Shown here: positions 50,125 through 59,020 of the stretch, piece after piece | Layout: every line of letters begins with the position of its first letter | How positions within the stretch are numbered: position 1 is the stretch's first letter | Origin: CAG-791 sp045113775 | GTDB lineage: Bacteria; Bacillota; Clostridia; Lachnospirales; Lachnospiraceae | Assembly: GCA_045113775.1 (NCBI GenBank) | Contig: JBGUJH010000106.1 | Location: 1-64,000, forward strand | Direction of reading: 5' to 3' | Length of the DNA stretch: 64,000 bases | Translations under genes and position numbers: made by a program | The notes under the pieces: generated by a model | The model's database searches: none | What the model saw: the letters and a program-made list of their open reading frames with translations, nothing else | Told to the model about the DNA's origin: nothing

Positions 50125-53091
50125 TCAATAGCAAAAATGCTTTACAAGGATGCTCTGAAGTTTCTGTTTATCTGTCGATGATATTTCCATATCCGCTAAT
50201 GCACTCGCTATAGCAATCCTTATATTTTTTCTGACTTTTGAATTTTTAGCTATCTGTTCCAAAGCATGCTGATGAAGTTTTAGCAACCACGACACTTCAA
50301 ATCTGTTGAAATCATAATTTCTATATTCACAATAAAAGTCAAACTCTGCACTATATCCTAAGAATTCTTCAAAATCTTTTGCTTTAAGCACTTTGATAAG
50401 GCACCAATAACCCACCTGTTCTAATTCTTCATATGGCTTCTCAGGAGGATAAACACGAACACACTTATTACTATTGCTCGTCTTGGCAGCTTCAACTTTC
50501 TGCTTAAGGTAAGCGATCAGTTGAGCCTTTACCTCATTGTTTATTCTAGCATTGAATTTTACTAACATTGTGAACAAATTGAACCTAAAATCATTTAGTA
50601 ATGCTTTATTAGCTAATGAAACCAATTTTCTCTTCTGATACTTGGAAACGTACCCACCGTAGTGTTGCGTTATCTGTGAATACATCGGAGATAGATTATT
50701 ATTAATAATCTGTGAAATCCTCGCTGACAGCTTTCGTGAATAGTATTTCTCCTCTGATGGAGAAATATAATGAACAAGATTATAATAGTTGATACCTGCA
50801 CTTGCTGAATACAATTCAAATCTTTCATCATTATTAAGTGCTGCAATGTGCCGATCCAAGTAGGAAATCAGAGTCTTCTCAACTATTTTTCTAGTGGCAT
50901 TACTATACATTTTTCTGTGTGCTAACTGATGATCAAGGAAAAGAATCTTGTCATTAATTAGTATTTCTCTAAACTCTTGTGTAAGGATAAAGCTGCATAT
51001 TCTATCAACTAAGCTTTGGGAAATCTGAACATATCGGAGTAATGCAAGACAGTTCTTAATCTGCTTCTGCAGAGCAAGAATATCAATATTGTTTTTAGAA
51101 TAACCAACTGCTTTTTTATAGTAATTTAGCAGGTTCATTACTGCAGCTTCAATCTGATCCATATTCTGAAACTCTATTGTTTCAATATGATACTTCGTCA
51201 GTAATGCGATTATTTCTTTAGCATCAAAGAGCTCTATAAAACAGTGAAAATCAATTTCATCAAAGTATACTTCGTTACTTTCATTAGAGGGGAAAATTTC
51301 ATCATGCAATATCTTTTTCCCCTGGGTAGAGTATTTATATACCAGCAAGGACATGAGATTTTTGACGGTATTCCTATATTCAGAAAACACATCGGCCACA
51401 ATGCCATTTCCCAACAGAAAGTGTAAATAATCGTTTATTTTACTAATTACTTTACCGCTACTTGTTAAACCAAACTCTATTGATTCGGTCTCGATCGCAC
51501 GTTGAAGCTTTTGTCCATCAACAAACGCCTCATACGAATACTGATAAAGCATACTCGCACTATGGATATCTTTGAGATTGTCATACGTGTTCCGGAATTC
51601 TACTGGAAGGCGTCGAAACAAATCTTCAACTTCCGAATCGTTCGGAGACATCTTTTCTATAGCATCAAGATCATAGCAACGATACCATCTATTAGCATTC
51701 TTTATTACTTTACTCAGACTGATACAATTGGATTCTGCAAGATAGTAAAGCAGATAGTCTTTGTTCTTAAAGGCTTGCTTTGCTACTTCAGAATAGCCAA
51801 AAAACGCTTCTTCATATCGTCTTAGCCTAGATAGATAAAACGCTTTTTTATAATTGTTTCTTAGAGATTTATATGCTTTTGCTGAAAAAGCGTGCATAAA
51901 AGTATAGTCGAAAAGAATGCAACTCTTGTCAGCAAAAGGCACTTCTCCTGTTATAAATTGTTTGATGTTTTTACCATCATCAACCTCAAGTATTCTTGCT
52001 TTTTTAAAGACATTGAGAATGCAATAATACTTTTCCAATGTATCTTTTGTTAGCTTTTTTTGTTGAGACTCTGACATCTGATTAATTGCGAAAAACTTCT
52101 TTAATAACAGCTTCTCATTTGGCAAAATGTGAATAATTCCGCTGTCATCTATTCTAATAAGGTGATGTAGGTGCTTCGAAATATCTCTGATTCGAAGAGC
52201 ATTTAATTTATTTAGTGGTTGTAGCGAATTGTAAAGAATATCAAATGCCTCTTCCTCAGATTTTCCTTCCAATAACAACTTAGATTGATTTCTCAAAGCG
52301 TTAAAAAGAGACTGGTATCGTTCTAGGTATTCGTCAGATGACTCAATCAGTTTATTACATTGAACAACTACAAGTCCTTTTGATTCCTGATAAATAATCT
52401 CCGCATCTGTCAGAGCACGGTCCCCAGTATAAATAAAAATCGGCTCTCGAAAACTACCCTTAAGTAGAGTTTTGGTCCAATTGAGAATCAGCTTAATATT
52501 ATAATCATTGAGACCGTAACCTATAAAAACAACTGTGTTGGTTGAAAAAATAGATTTCACTAAAGTCTCAATGAGTTTAAAATTTTCACTATAGTTGAGA
52601 TAATCCTCCTCCTTAAGTACAAAATTATTATACTTAAAATCCCCGTGTAGTTTTAGAATAAACCTATCCCCAAAAATCGTTGGAACATCTTCGTCTCTTG
52701 AAACCACCTTAAAACCTTGACAATACTGAATAGCTGCGTCCTCTAACAGCGTGTCATAGTTAGTGGTGATAAAAGACGCCGGATTCAGGTTCAGCATTTC
52801 ACGATGAATAGTATTTGGCCCCAAGTCAGAAGAATGTAATTGCGCCTTGACAAATTTGAAATATTCTTCCTTATTGTCTCCTAAAGAGTAATAGTACATC
52901 TGTGGGATTTGAAGGTATTCGTCAGAAGAATACTCGTCTTTTCGCTTTTGTCCCAGTTTGTCACTTATTGCTTGAATTAATCCTTTCCAAGTTGGGGCCC
53001 CGGAAAGAGCTGAAATGCCCGCTCCAACAAAAAAAGTAAGTGCATTGTTTTGCGAAGCATCCAGTATTCTCTGTAACTCTTTTTCATACAT
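50125..53091 (-). CDS. SIR2-family protein with long helical C-terminus (defence-type sirtuin)
   Basis: 988 residues. The N-terminal SIR2 domain shows GAGIS (23-27), TTNYDTLLE (109-117), KLHGD with catalytic His149, and VFIGYGLNDYN. The remaining 700 residues are helical with no named domain, like defence-associated sirtuins that deplete NAD+ when they meet phage proteins. The chosen ATG has GAGGA 7 nt upstream; a TTG two codons earlier is less likely. It is separated from the DUF262 gene by 1.1 kb that holds the small plus-strand gene. Confidence 0.85.
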   Translation of the reverse strand: MYEKELQRILDASQNNALTFFVGAGISALSGAPTWKGLIQAISDKLGQKRKDEYSSDEYLQIPQMYYYSLGDNKEEYFKFVKAQLHSSDLGPNTIHREMLNLNPASFITTNYDTLLEDAAIQYCQGFKVVSRDEDVPTIFGDRFILKLHGDFKYNNFVLKEEDYLNYSENFKLIETLVKSIFSTNTVVFIGYGLNDYNIKLILNWTKTLLKGSFREPIFIYTGDRALTDAEIIYQESKGLVVVQCNKLIESSDEYLERYQSLFNALRNQSKLLLEGKSEEEAFDILYNSLQPLNKLNALRIRDISKHLHHLIRIDDSGIIHILPNEKLLLKKFFAINQMSESQQKKLTKDTLEKYYCILNVFKKARILEVDDGKNIKQFITGEVPFADKSCILFDYTFMHAFSAKAYKSLRNNYKKAFYLSRLRRYEEAFFGYSEVAKQAFKNKDYLLYYLAESNCISLSKVIKNANRWYRCYDLDAIEKMSPNDSEVEDLFRRLPVEFRNTYDNLKDIHSASMLYQYSYEAFVDGQKLQRAIETESIEFGLTSSGKVISKINDYLHFLLGNGIVADVFSEYRNTVKNLMSLLVYKYSTQGKKILHDEIFPSNESNEVYFDEIDFHCFIELFDAKEIIALLTKYHIETIEFQNMDQIEAAVMNLLNYYKKAVGYSKNNIDILALQKQIKNCLALLRYVQISQSLVDRICSFILTQEFREILINDKILFLDHQLAHRKMYSNATRKIVEKTLISYLDRHIAALNNDERFELYSASAGINYYNLVHYISPSEEKYYSRKLSARISQIINNNLSPMYSQITQHYGGYVSKYQKRKLVSLANKALLNDFRFNLFTMLVKFNARINNEVKAQLIAYLKQKVEAAKTSNSNKCVRVYPPEKPYEELEQVGYWCLIKVLKAKDFEEFLGYSAEFDFYCEYRNYDFNRFEVSWLLKLHQHALEQIAKNSKVRKNIRIAIASALADMEISSTDKQKLQSILVKHFCY

Positions 53092-53586
53092 TACCAATTC
53101 CTCGTCTGCCTTATACTTTGATGTTTGTCGGAGCTGTAGTTATCTTCCAACCTAAACGTTTCACATTCAGTACTTCTTCATATCTAACATCTGTTGTTCA
53201 CGCAACGTGTATCATAATGAAAAGTTCCTTTTCTTACTGTAATGATGTTATTCTTCATAAATTATAACCACGGTTTCTTGCTCGATTTTCGTTATCCACA
53301 CTTTCATCAGTATAGTCATCACTGTCATCAATTGGTTTTCTTATATGCTCTTTTCCCAGAAAAACGGATCCGGCTACTATGGCAATTGCAAATGATGTAT
53401 TTCTTATTCATTCTTTCCTTTTTCTTCTGCAATTAATACATAGGATCGGTACATCCTTTGCTTGGAAAACTCTCTGAAAATGATTTGTGTTTTCTTCATT
53501 CCATTCCAGTTTGTAATACATTCATTTCACCCTATTTTGCTTGTATCATGAAGTACCGATTAGAACATTTTCGTTTTCATGAGCTG

Positions 53587-53616
53587 CTAACATGATTATA
53601 TCTCATCATTTTCTTA
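53587..53616. repeat. 30-bp direct repeat, left copy
   Basis: CTAACATGATTATATCTCATCATTTTCTTA here and 54124-54153 differ at one base. The two copies bracket the small plus-strand gene, 537 bp apart. Confidence 0.85.
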
Positions 53617-53731
53617 GCAGTTACACTTAATTAATCCTCTCCACTGAGCTGGTCTATTTTTCGGCAAACCACTTTATACGAAAATCACAAGAATGGCGAC
53701 TTTCGGATTTTCGAAAGCGGAAGTATTCCAT

Positions 53732-53766
53732 CTTTTCGCCGCGGATGATATTATCGCTGCGAAAGG
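53732..53766 (+). promoter_or_regulatory. hairpin covering the edge of a ribosome binding site
   Basis: TTTCGCCGCG pairs (one mismatch) with CGCTGCGAAA, loop GATGATATTAT. The right arm runs into AAAGGAGG, so folding would partly hide the ribosome binding site of the small gene. Confidence 0.45.
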
Positions 53767-53778
53767 AGGCAGACAGCC

Positions 53779-53988
53779 ATGACAGATATTCAGAACAACA
53801 ACCAACTGCTGAAATTTGTCTGTGAAGATCTAAGGAGCGTCCAATCACTGATCCTCACCGTCACGGATCATCCGGAGTATGCTAATGCTAACGAAATGTT
53901 GGGAGTTATGGACAAGGCCCTCAAGTCAATTACAGATGATATTCAGGGAGCGATATACAATATAGACAAGTCACTTATGAAGGAATAG
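53779..53988 (+). CDS. small helical protein in the defence block
   Basis: 69 residues, MTDIQNNNQLLKFVCEDLRSVQ then SLILTVTDHPEYANANEMLGVMDKALKSITDDIQ. It is acidic, predicted all-helical, with no membrane segment, cysteine pair or known motif. AAAGGAGG lies 9 nt before the ATG, which strongly supports translation. It is the only plus-strand gene in the right half, between the SIR2 and DUF262 genes and inside a pair of 30-bp direct repeats. It could be an antitoxin or regulator of the flanking effectors, but nothing in the sequence proves this. Confidence 0.7.
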   Translation: MTDIQNNNQLLKFVCEDLRSVQSLILTVTDHPEYANANEMLGVMDKALKSITDDIQGAIYNIDKSLMKE

Positions 53989-54123
53989 AATGTTCACCGA
54001 TTCTGATATTACACATCTCAGGCAGTCGTATTTTGTCATCATCCAAGTCAATTATCACAATGTTACGCACCACAGCGATCTAACAGGTCACGACTGGATA
54101 ATCTTGCCTATCTTCATGACCCA

Positions 54124-54153
54124 CTAACATGATTATATCTCGTCATTTTCTTA
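54124..54153. repeat. 30-bp direct repeat, right copy
   Basis: CTAACATGATTATATCTCGTCATTTTCTTA, one base different from the left copy at 53587-53616; it lies 29 nt from the stop of the DUF262 gene. Confidence 0.85.
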
Positions 54154-54181
54154 TAAGTTGCTTTGTGTTTTCGAACGTTAT

Positions 54182-55981
54182 TCACCCCAAACTTTCATAA
54201 TACTTGCGGATATACTGCGCCATCATCGTTCGGCGAGTATCCAAAAACACGGCATAGTCGAATATATCCATCTCCATGAATTCTTCTGGCACACAATTCT
54301 CAGCAAGATTCTTTTTCAGGTCATCCATAGAATCGATATTTCCATAATAACTACCTTCTCCGGAAACCTGCTTTTTCATGTTCCCCATATAATCTACCGG
54401 GGCGGCATCCTTGATTTTTATATTAATCTCTGATTGTGTAAAAACGTAATTAGCAATCTGATTGTAGTCCTTCCGGTTGCTAATACCGTTCTTCTGCAGA
54501 TACTTCTTCGGGAATATGTGATGAATATCTCCACGCTGCTCAATTAAGGACTGTACATTGATCTGCTTAGATAAGAATCCCCTGGCGTTATTTTTTACCT
54601 GTGCCATCAGAAAGGCCAAAAAATACGGGCTGCTCGAAACAGAAGTATCCAATCTCTGCACCAGCACGGTGTTCCAGTACGCATCGGAAAGTTCACCGGT
54701 CTCTGTGTTCTTCGAGAATTGCTCCGGATCTTGCTCCGTAAATCGCTTAATATCGTAATCTATAGCTGACTCGGCGGAGCCAGAGTAACGACCCGTTAAA
54801 ATAGACAGAACGATCCATTTTCTGACGATACTTTCGATGAGAGCCGAATCAACTTTCATGTCCTTCAGAGACAAATACAAAATATAGCCAAAGTTCAATA
54901 CATTCTGGGATCTTACCAGCGAACGATCGATAATGCCCGTTGAACGAACAATCATCAGATACCGTTTGAAATTAGTTTCACTGACAAATGCCTCTACGCC
55001 TTCACGAAGCAATCGAAAAGAATCCTCCGCAATGCTCTCAATGTTTTCTCTGGTCTCAAAATTACGACCGGACAGCAAACTGACCAAATCTGCTATCTTG
55101 CCTCTTTTGAACTTGTGGGTAAATGACACGCGCAGGACGTCTGTGTAACTCGGAATATAGATATCTTCCTGTTCGTTCACGACCCATTTGATTTTATTCA
55201 GGGCATCGGACTTAGCGAACTCTGCGTCATTACCAATGATCGTTTCATAGTCCGAAGGTCGTTGCATGAAATGACAGAAATAATCAATCATCTTCCGGAT
55301 GACACTGCCGCCATATTTATCGTCAGAAGAAATCTTAGACATGGCGAAATCTGCCTGCGATAGCACAACCCCCTGTGAATTGATGCGGATAAAGATGTCC
55401 GTGACATCGTCAATACTCAGAGCTTGGGAAAGCTCAATTACTCCAAGGCTTATACCCTGAATGGATTGTAGCTTGCTAATCGTTGGCTCAATATCGTCCT
55501 CGCCATCTTCCAGCCCGTTCGCTTTACAGTATTCCCGTATGAACTTATACTGTTTAAAACCCACCTCAAAGACCGAGGATACATCAGGAATCCACTTTAC
55601 GTCCTTCTCAATTGCTGGGTTGCAGACCTCAAATTCCTCCGTCTGAGGATTAAACGCAATGCGAATTCGTTTCTTTTTGTAATTTGCATCGGTCACTTCC
55701 AAACCAGCTATCGCAGCCTGAAGGGCGGTCACGCGCTGTTGACCGTCGATCAAAATTTTCTTGCCACTGGAAATGCTGCCGTCCTTTAGCTTTACGTCCG
55801 GGTTCTTCCAGACAATAATGTATCCCACGGGAAACCCTTTATACAAAGAGTCCAACAGATCTCTGACCTTAGTTCCATCCCAGACGAAGGGACGCTGTAT
55901 TTCTGGGATGGCTACCTCTCCGGACTTGATCCAACTTATGATATTTTCAACCGCCGTGCTGTAAACATCAAATTGAGCCAT
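54182..55981 (-). CDS. GmrSD-like DUF262/DUF1524 protein
   Basis: 599 residues. The DUF262 N-terminus has AIPEIQRPFVWDGTKVRDLLDSLYKGFPVGYI and the nucleotide-hydrolase-type motif ILIDGQQRVTAL. The C-terminus has the DUF1524 HNH-type nuclease motif GDIHHIFPKKYL ... IANYVFTQSEIN. The fused layout is that of GmrSD type IV restriction enzymes, which cut modified phage DNA; brxU-like members also occur inside BREX loci. The start has GGAGGG 8 nt upstream, 15 nt after brxL. Confidence 0.85.
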   Translation of the reverse strand: MAQFDVYSTAVENIISWIKSGEVAIPEIQRPFVWDGTKVRDLLDSLYKGFPVGYIIVWKNPDVKLKDGSISSGKKILIDGQQRVTALQAAIAGLEVTDANYKKKRIRIAFNPQTEEFEVCNPAIEKDVKWIPDVSSVFEVGFKQYKFIREYCKANGLEDGEDDIEPTISKLQSIQGISLGVIELSQALSIDDVTDIFIRINSQGVVLSQADFAMSKISSDDKYGGSVIRKMIDYFCHFMQRPSDYETIIGNDAEFAKSDALNKIKWVVNEQEDIYIPSYTDVLRVSFTHKFKRGKIADLVSLLSGRNFETRENIESIAEDSFRLLREGVEAFVSETNFKRYLMIVRSTGIIDRSLVRSQNVLNFGYILYLSLKDMKVDSALIESIVRKWIVLSILTGRYSGSAESAIDYDIKRFTEQDPEQFSKNTETGELSDAYWNTVLVQRLDTSVSSSPYFLAFLMAQVKNNARGFLSKQINVQSLIEQRGDIHHIFPKKYLQKNGISNRKDYNQIANYVFTQSEINIKIKDAAPVDYMGNMKKQVSGEGSYYGNIDSMDDLKKNLAENCVPEEFMEMDIFDYAVFLDTRRTMMAQYIRKYYESLG

Positions 55982-55995
55982 CTGTGTGCCCTCCT

Positions 55996-58062
55996 TTATT
56001 CCACTCCTAGCGCCTTAAACACTGCATCTTCCGCACTGCTATAGAAGATGAGGTTGAAACACCCGATTAGTTCTGCGGGCACAGCTCCAATATCTGCTGC
56101 TGAAGTAATTGGCAGAAGTACTTTCTTCGCCCCACTGTCAAGACAGACCTGCAGTGAATTTGCCAGTTCCTCAACCTTGATGATCGTGCCACTGATGCTG
56201 ATCTCACCAAGTATCGCCATTGAGCTCAATGTAGATCTGTTAAGGGCAATGGAGCACAGTGCAATCAAAGTTGGAAGTGCAAGTTTTCCGGTCATCCCAA
56301 TACCCTGCAGATCCTGATAGTTGATGATATAATCCTTGGTAGTCGTGCTGATGGATCCGCTAATCCGTTTTCCGTTCGCCTTTAGAAAATTAAAAGCAGT
56401 ATTGGAGGACTCTTTTGCTTCCCGCTCGGTACCGATGCCCGTTCTCTCAAATTTCCCGTTACCTGGCAACATCTGGCTTTCCAGTCGGAAGACGCCGATC
56501 ATACCATACTTACCATAACCAACAGTATATACTTGGCCGGGATTACATAGTCCCTCCGGAATCAGTTTGCCGCCGCCCTGTTCAGGAACAGAAACGTAAT
56601 GTTCTTCGAAGGTCTCGTTGTCTATATAGGAGAAGTTCACATCATAGAATTCCATGCCACCCAACTTTTTCAACTGCTCTTTAACACGTCGGCGCATCTC
56701 CAGCGCCAGCTTCAAGATTTCTTCCAACTCTTCTTTTGTATACTCGCCGTTCGGATACAGGAGCTTTATAAAGCCTCCGACCATTTTACGCACAGCAATG
56801 GTATCACGCTGGTTCAGGTTCTTGCCCAGATGGAAGTAATGATCCAGCGCATCGCCGTACTGCTCTTTCCGCAGTTCCCGGATAAACTCGGCCAGATAGT
56901 CTGTGATAAAGCCGTAGTCTTCGGTGAAATGCTCCGGACGGAACTTCGGAATCTCCCAACCGGGGATGTAGCAATGCATACGATCTAGAAATGCCGTGTC
57001 TGTTCCCATTTCTGGAGGGAATGGCTCAAACAGGCTGCTGGTCTTCAGTAGGACATCTACGCTCTGGTTGATGTTACCCACAAATACCATTGAAGCACTG
57101 GCGGCCTTCTCTTCTTTGCCCCTGGCAAAAGAGCCAGATGCCATATAGTCCTTCATGATCTGGATACCGTCTTTGTCTTTGAAGTTGATCCCAGCAACCT
57201 CGTCGAAGGCAACACAGTCCCACAAGCCGACAAGCCCAACTGTCTTCCTGGCCATGTTATAAAACAGATTTGCCACCGTCGTCTGGCCACCGGAAACCAG
57301 GATACTGTTGGGAGAGATCTCTTTAAACAGGTGGCTCTTACCAGTGCTTCTCGGCCCGAGCTCACAGAGGTTGAAGTTATTCTCAACCAGCGGAACCATG
57401 CGGAGAAGGAGCAGCCACTTTTCGCGCCCGGTCAAAGTATCCGGTTCCATTCCGATGGAGCGGAGCAGGACATCCATCCATTCTTCTTTCGTGAAAGCTT
57501 TTCTGCCCTTTTTCAGCTCATTTATATCCACATGAGGCATCTGAATCGGTGTGAGTTTCCGGATCCTGACCGGATTACCGTTCTTTTTGTCCTCTTCAAT
57601 ATACTCATACTCCAGCTGCAGGATGCACCAGATCCCACCGCAAAGGAGCCGGTCAAACTTCTCCGGGTATTCTTCGCTGATCGGTATCCCCTTCAGTCCA
57701 AGATTGGAGAATTCAGCCTCATAGACATCTTTCTTGATATTCAGGTTGACCGTAATCTTGTCGATGACAGTATAGCTGCCACGAGATCGGAGCATGGAAA
57801 GGATCTTCTGGGCCTCATCCGGACGCACGAAATTATCCGCAAGAATCCGCTTCACATTTTCCACACCTTTTTCGATGATCTCCTCATCGTCTGAACTGCA
57901 ATACTGCCCAAGCAGGAACTCAAGAACATAGACAGGAACGTTAGCCCCCTCTTTAATTTTCTTAGTCAGATCCTTTCGAACGATCTTGCCATCAAAGTAC
58001 TGACGGAGTAACTCTTTGATATGAGTTCTATTATCATTACATTCATCTAACGCGAGCATCAT
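55996..58062 (-). CDS. brxL: BrxL, Lon-like ATPase/protease-fold BREX protein
   Basis: 688 residues, the usual length of BREX-1 BrxL. Walker A-type GPRSTGKSH near 240, Walker B-like WDCVAFDEVAGI, VFVGNINQSVDVLL, then the C-terminal Lon-like fold (DYIINYQDLQGIGMTGKLALPTLIALCSIALNRSTLSSMAILGEISISGTI ... SGAKKVLLPITSAADI). BrxL forms ring-shaped DNA-binding assemblies and works with the other BREX proteins to block phage replication. It starts 9 nt after the RES gene; GAGG precedes the ATGATG. Confidence 0.93.
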   Translation of the reverse strand: MMLALDECNDNRTHIKELLRQYFDGKIVRKDLTKKIKEGANVPVYVLEFLLGQYCSSDDEEIIEKGVENVKRILADNFVRPDEAQKILSMLRSRGSYTVIDKITVNLNIKKDVYEAEFSNLGLKGIPISEEYPEKFDRLLCGGIWCILQLEYEYIEEDKKNGNPVRIRKLTPIQMPHVDINELKKGRKAFTKEEWMDVLLRSIGMEPDTLTGREKWLLLLRMVPLVENNFNLCELGPRSTGKSHLFKEISPNSILVSGGQTTVANLFYNMARKTVGLVGLWDCVAFDEVAGINFKDKDGIQIMKDYMASGSFARGKEEKAASASMVFVGNINQSVDVLLKTSSLFEPFPPEMGTDTAFLDRMHCYIPGWEIPKFRPEHFTEDYGFITDYLAEFIRELRKEQYGDALDHYFHLGKNLNQRDTIAVRKMVGGFIKLLYPNGEYTKEELEEILKLALEMRRRVKEQLKKLGGMEFYDVNFSYIDNETFEEHYVSVPEQGGGKLIPEGLCNPGQVYTVGYGKYGMIGVFRLESQMLPGNGKFERTGIGTEREAKESSNTAFNFLKANGKRISGSISTTTKDYIINYQDLQGIGMTGKLALPTLIALCSIALNRSTLSSMAILGEISISGTIIKVEELANSLQVCLDSGAKKVLLPITSAADIGAVPAELIGCFNLIFYSSAEDAVFKALGVE

Positions 58063-58070
58063 TTTTCCTC

Positions 58071-58970
58071 TTAGATTTCTTTGGAGAAAGTCCGTTCCAA
58101 TTCAACCAAAATATTGTTGGCTACTGTTTCATCATATTCACTGGGGCAATCACTTTCCGCTTTGAGACTGGACTGTTCATTAAAATCCCAGAAAACTTCT
58201 GTCGTCGCATAATGAAGTATTATTTTGCTCCCAACAAACCTTATTTTGTTCTTATGCGAATTGAAAATCGTATAATTTGCTTTATCTGTTTTAAAGCTTC
58301 TATAGGCTATGCCGTCAATTCCTGTTTTCCGTAAATAATCGGATATGACTTGTGTTATAAGATAATCCTCAGACGTCTTAGGAACTGAAAATTCTGACAT
58401 TAACAAAGAAAACAATGTCCCTATGCTCAAATCATTGCCCTTGTGCGTTTTTTCAAAGACAACATCTTGCGTGAAATCTATAATACTAAGTGGCGAAATC
58501 ACTTTAAATGAGGCTAATGAAATCAGCTCTCGTGTTGATGACTTCATTTCTGCACAAGCTGTTTCAATATCCTCTGCAACATACAAATAGGACATACCCT
58601 TTGTGTTGTTTCTGCCTTCCCCAGAAATACCGAGTGGACTTTCTATTGAATTCATCTCATTAAAACCAGTTGTTTCGCCTTTCCCATTCTTGAAAGCAAC
58701 GCTGACTCCGTTCTTAGTCTTTGGATTCGGATAGTCCTTTGGCTTAATTATTCTCGCTCTATATAATACATTTCCAGGCTCAATAGTTCGTCTAAAGCTG
58801 CTGTCTTCTTGTCCAATTATGACTTCGTCTATCATTTTGAATATATTGTTATCATAATCATTCGGCTTCTTAAGGATTTCGCTTTTCAGTCTTTCGTACT
58901 CTATTCTGGTTTTTCGTTGAGTATTAAAATCAGCAAAATAGTCCATCAGTCCACTCACATCTCTCGGCAT
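58071..58970 (-). CDS. RES-domain protein (NAD+ phosphorylase-like)
   Basis: 299 residues. The central domain has VLYRARII, GRNNTKGMSYLYVAEDIETACAEMK (Arg, Tyr and Glu typical of RES NAD+-degrading toxins) and a later SQxxSDYLR-like VISDYLRKTGIDGIAYRSFK. RES proteins usually act with a Xre antitoxin; none is encoded here. Position between pglZ and brxL, 9 nt before brxL and 51 nt after pglZ, makes it part of the BREX transcript. GGGGG lies 5 nt before the chosen ATG. An NAD-depleting fail-safe for BREX is an attractive but unproven reading. Confidence 0.82.
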   Translation of the reverse strand: MPRDVSGLMDYFADFNTQRKTRIEYERLKSEILKKPNDYDNNIFKMIDEVIIGQEDSSFRRTIEPGNVLYRARIIKPKDYPNPKTKNGVSVAFKNGKGETTGFNEMNSIESPLGISGEGRNNTKGMSYLYVAEDIETACAEMKSSTRELISLASFKVISPLSIIDFTQDVVFEKTHKGNDLSIGTLFSLLMSEFSVPKTSEDYLITQVISDYLRKTGIDGIAYRSFKTDKANYTIFNSHKNKIRFVGSKIILHYATTEVFWDFNEQSSLKAESDCPSEYDETVANNILVELERTFSKEI

Positions 58971-59020
58971 AATACCCCCAAACAAAAACTGTATCCATGA
59001 GCATCTAGAATATTTCGTTG

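Larger units (their letters stand above)
53092..53778. other. A/T-rich gap before the small plus-strand gene
   Basis: No coding frame of quality. It contains an inverted repeat CGAAAATC/GATTTTCG (53679-53713), the left copy of a 30-bp direct repeat (53587-53616) and the hairpin before the small gene. Promoters for both the SIR2 gene (minus) and the small gene (plus) should lie here, but I could not assign them confidently. Confidence 0.4.

Noticed and set aside
53654..53848. 64-residue minus-strand frame opposite the small gene
   Set aside because: Overlaps the strongly supported plus-strand start and has no ribosome binding site or family pattern.
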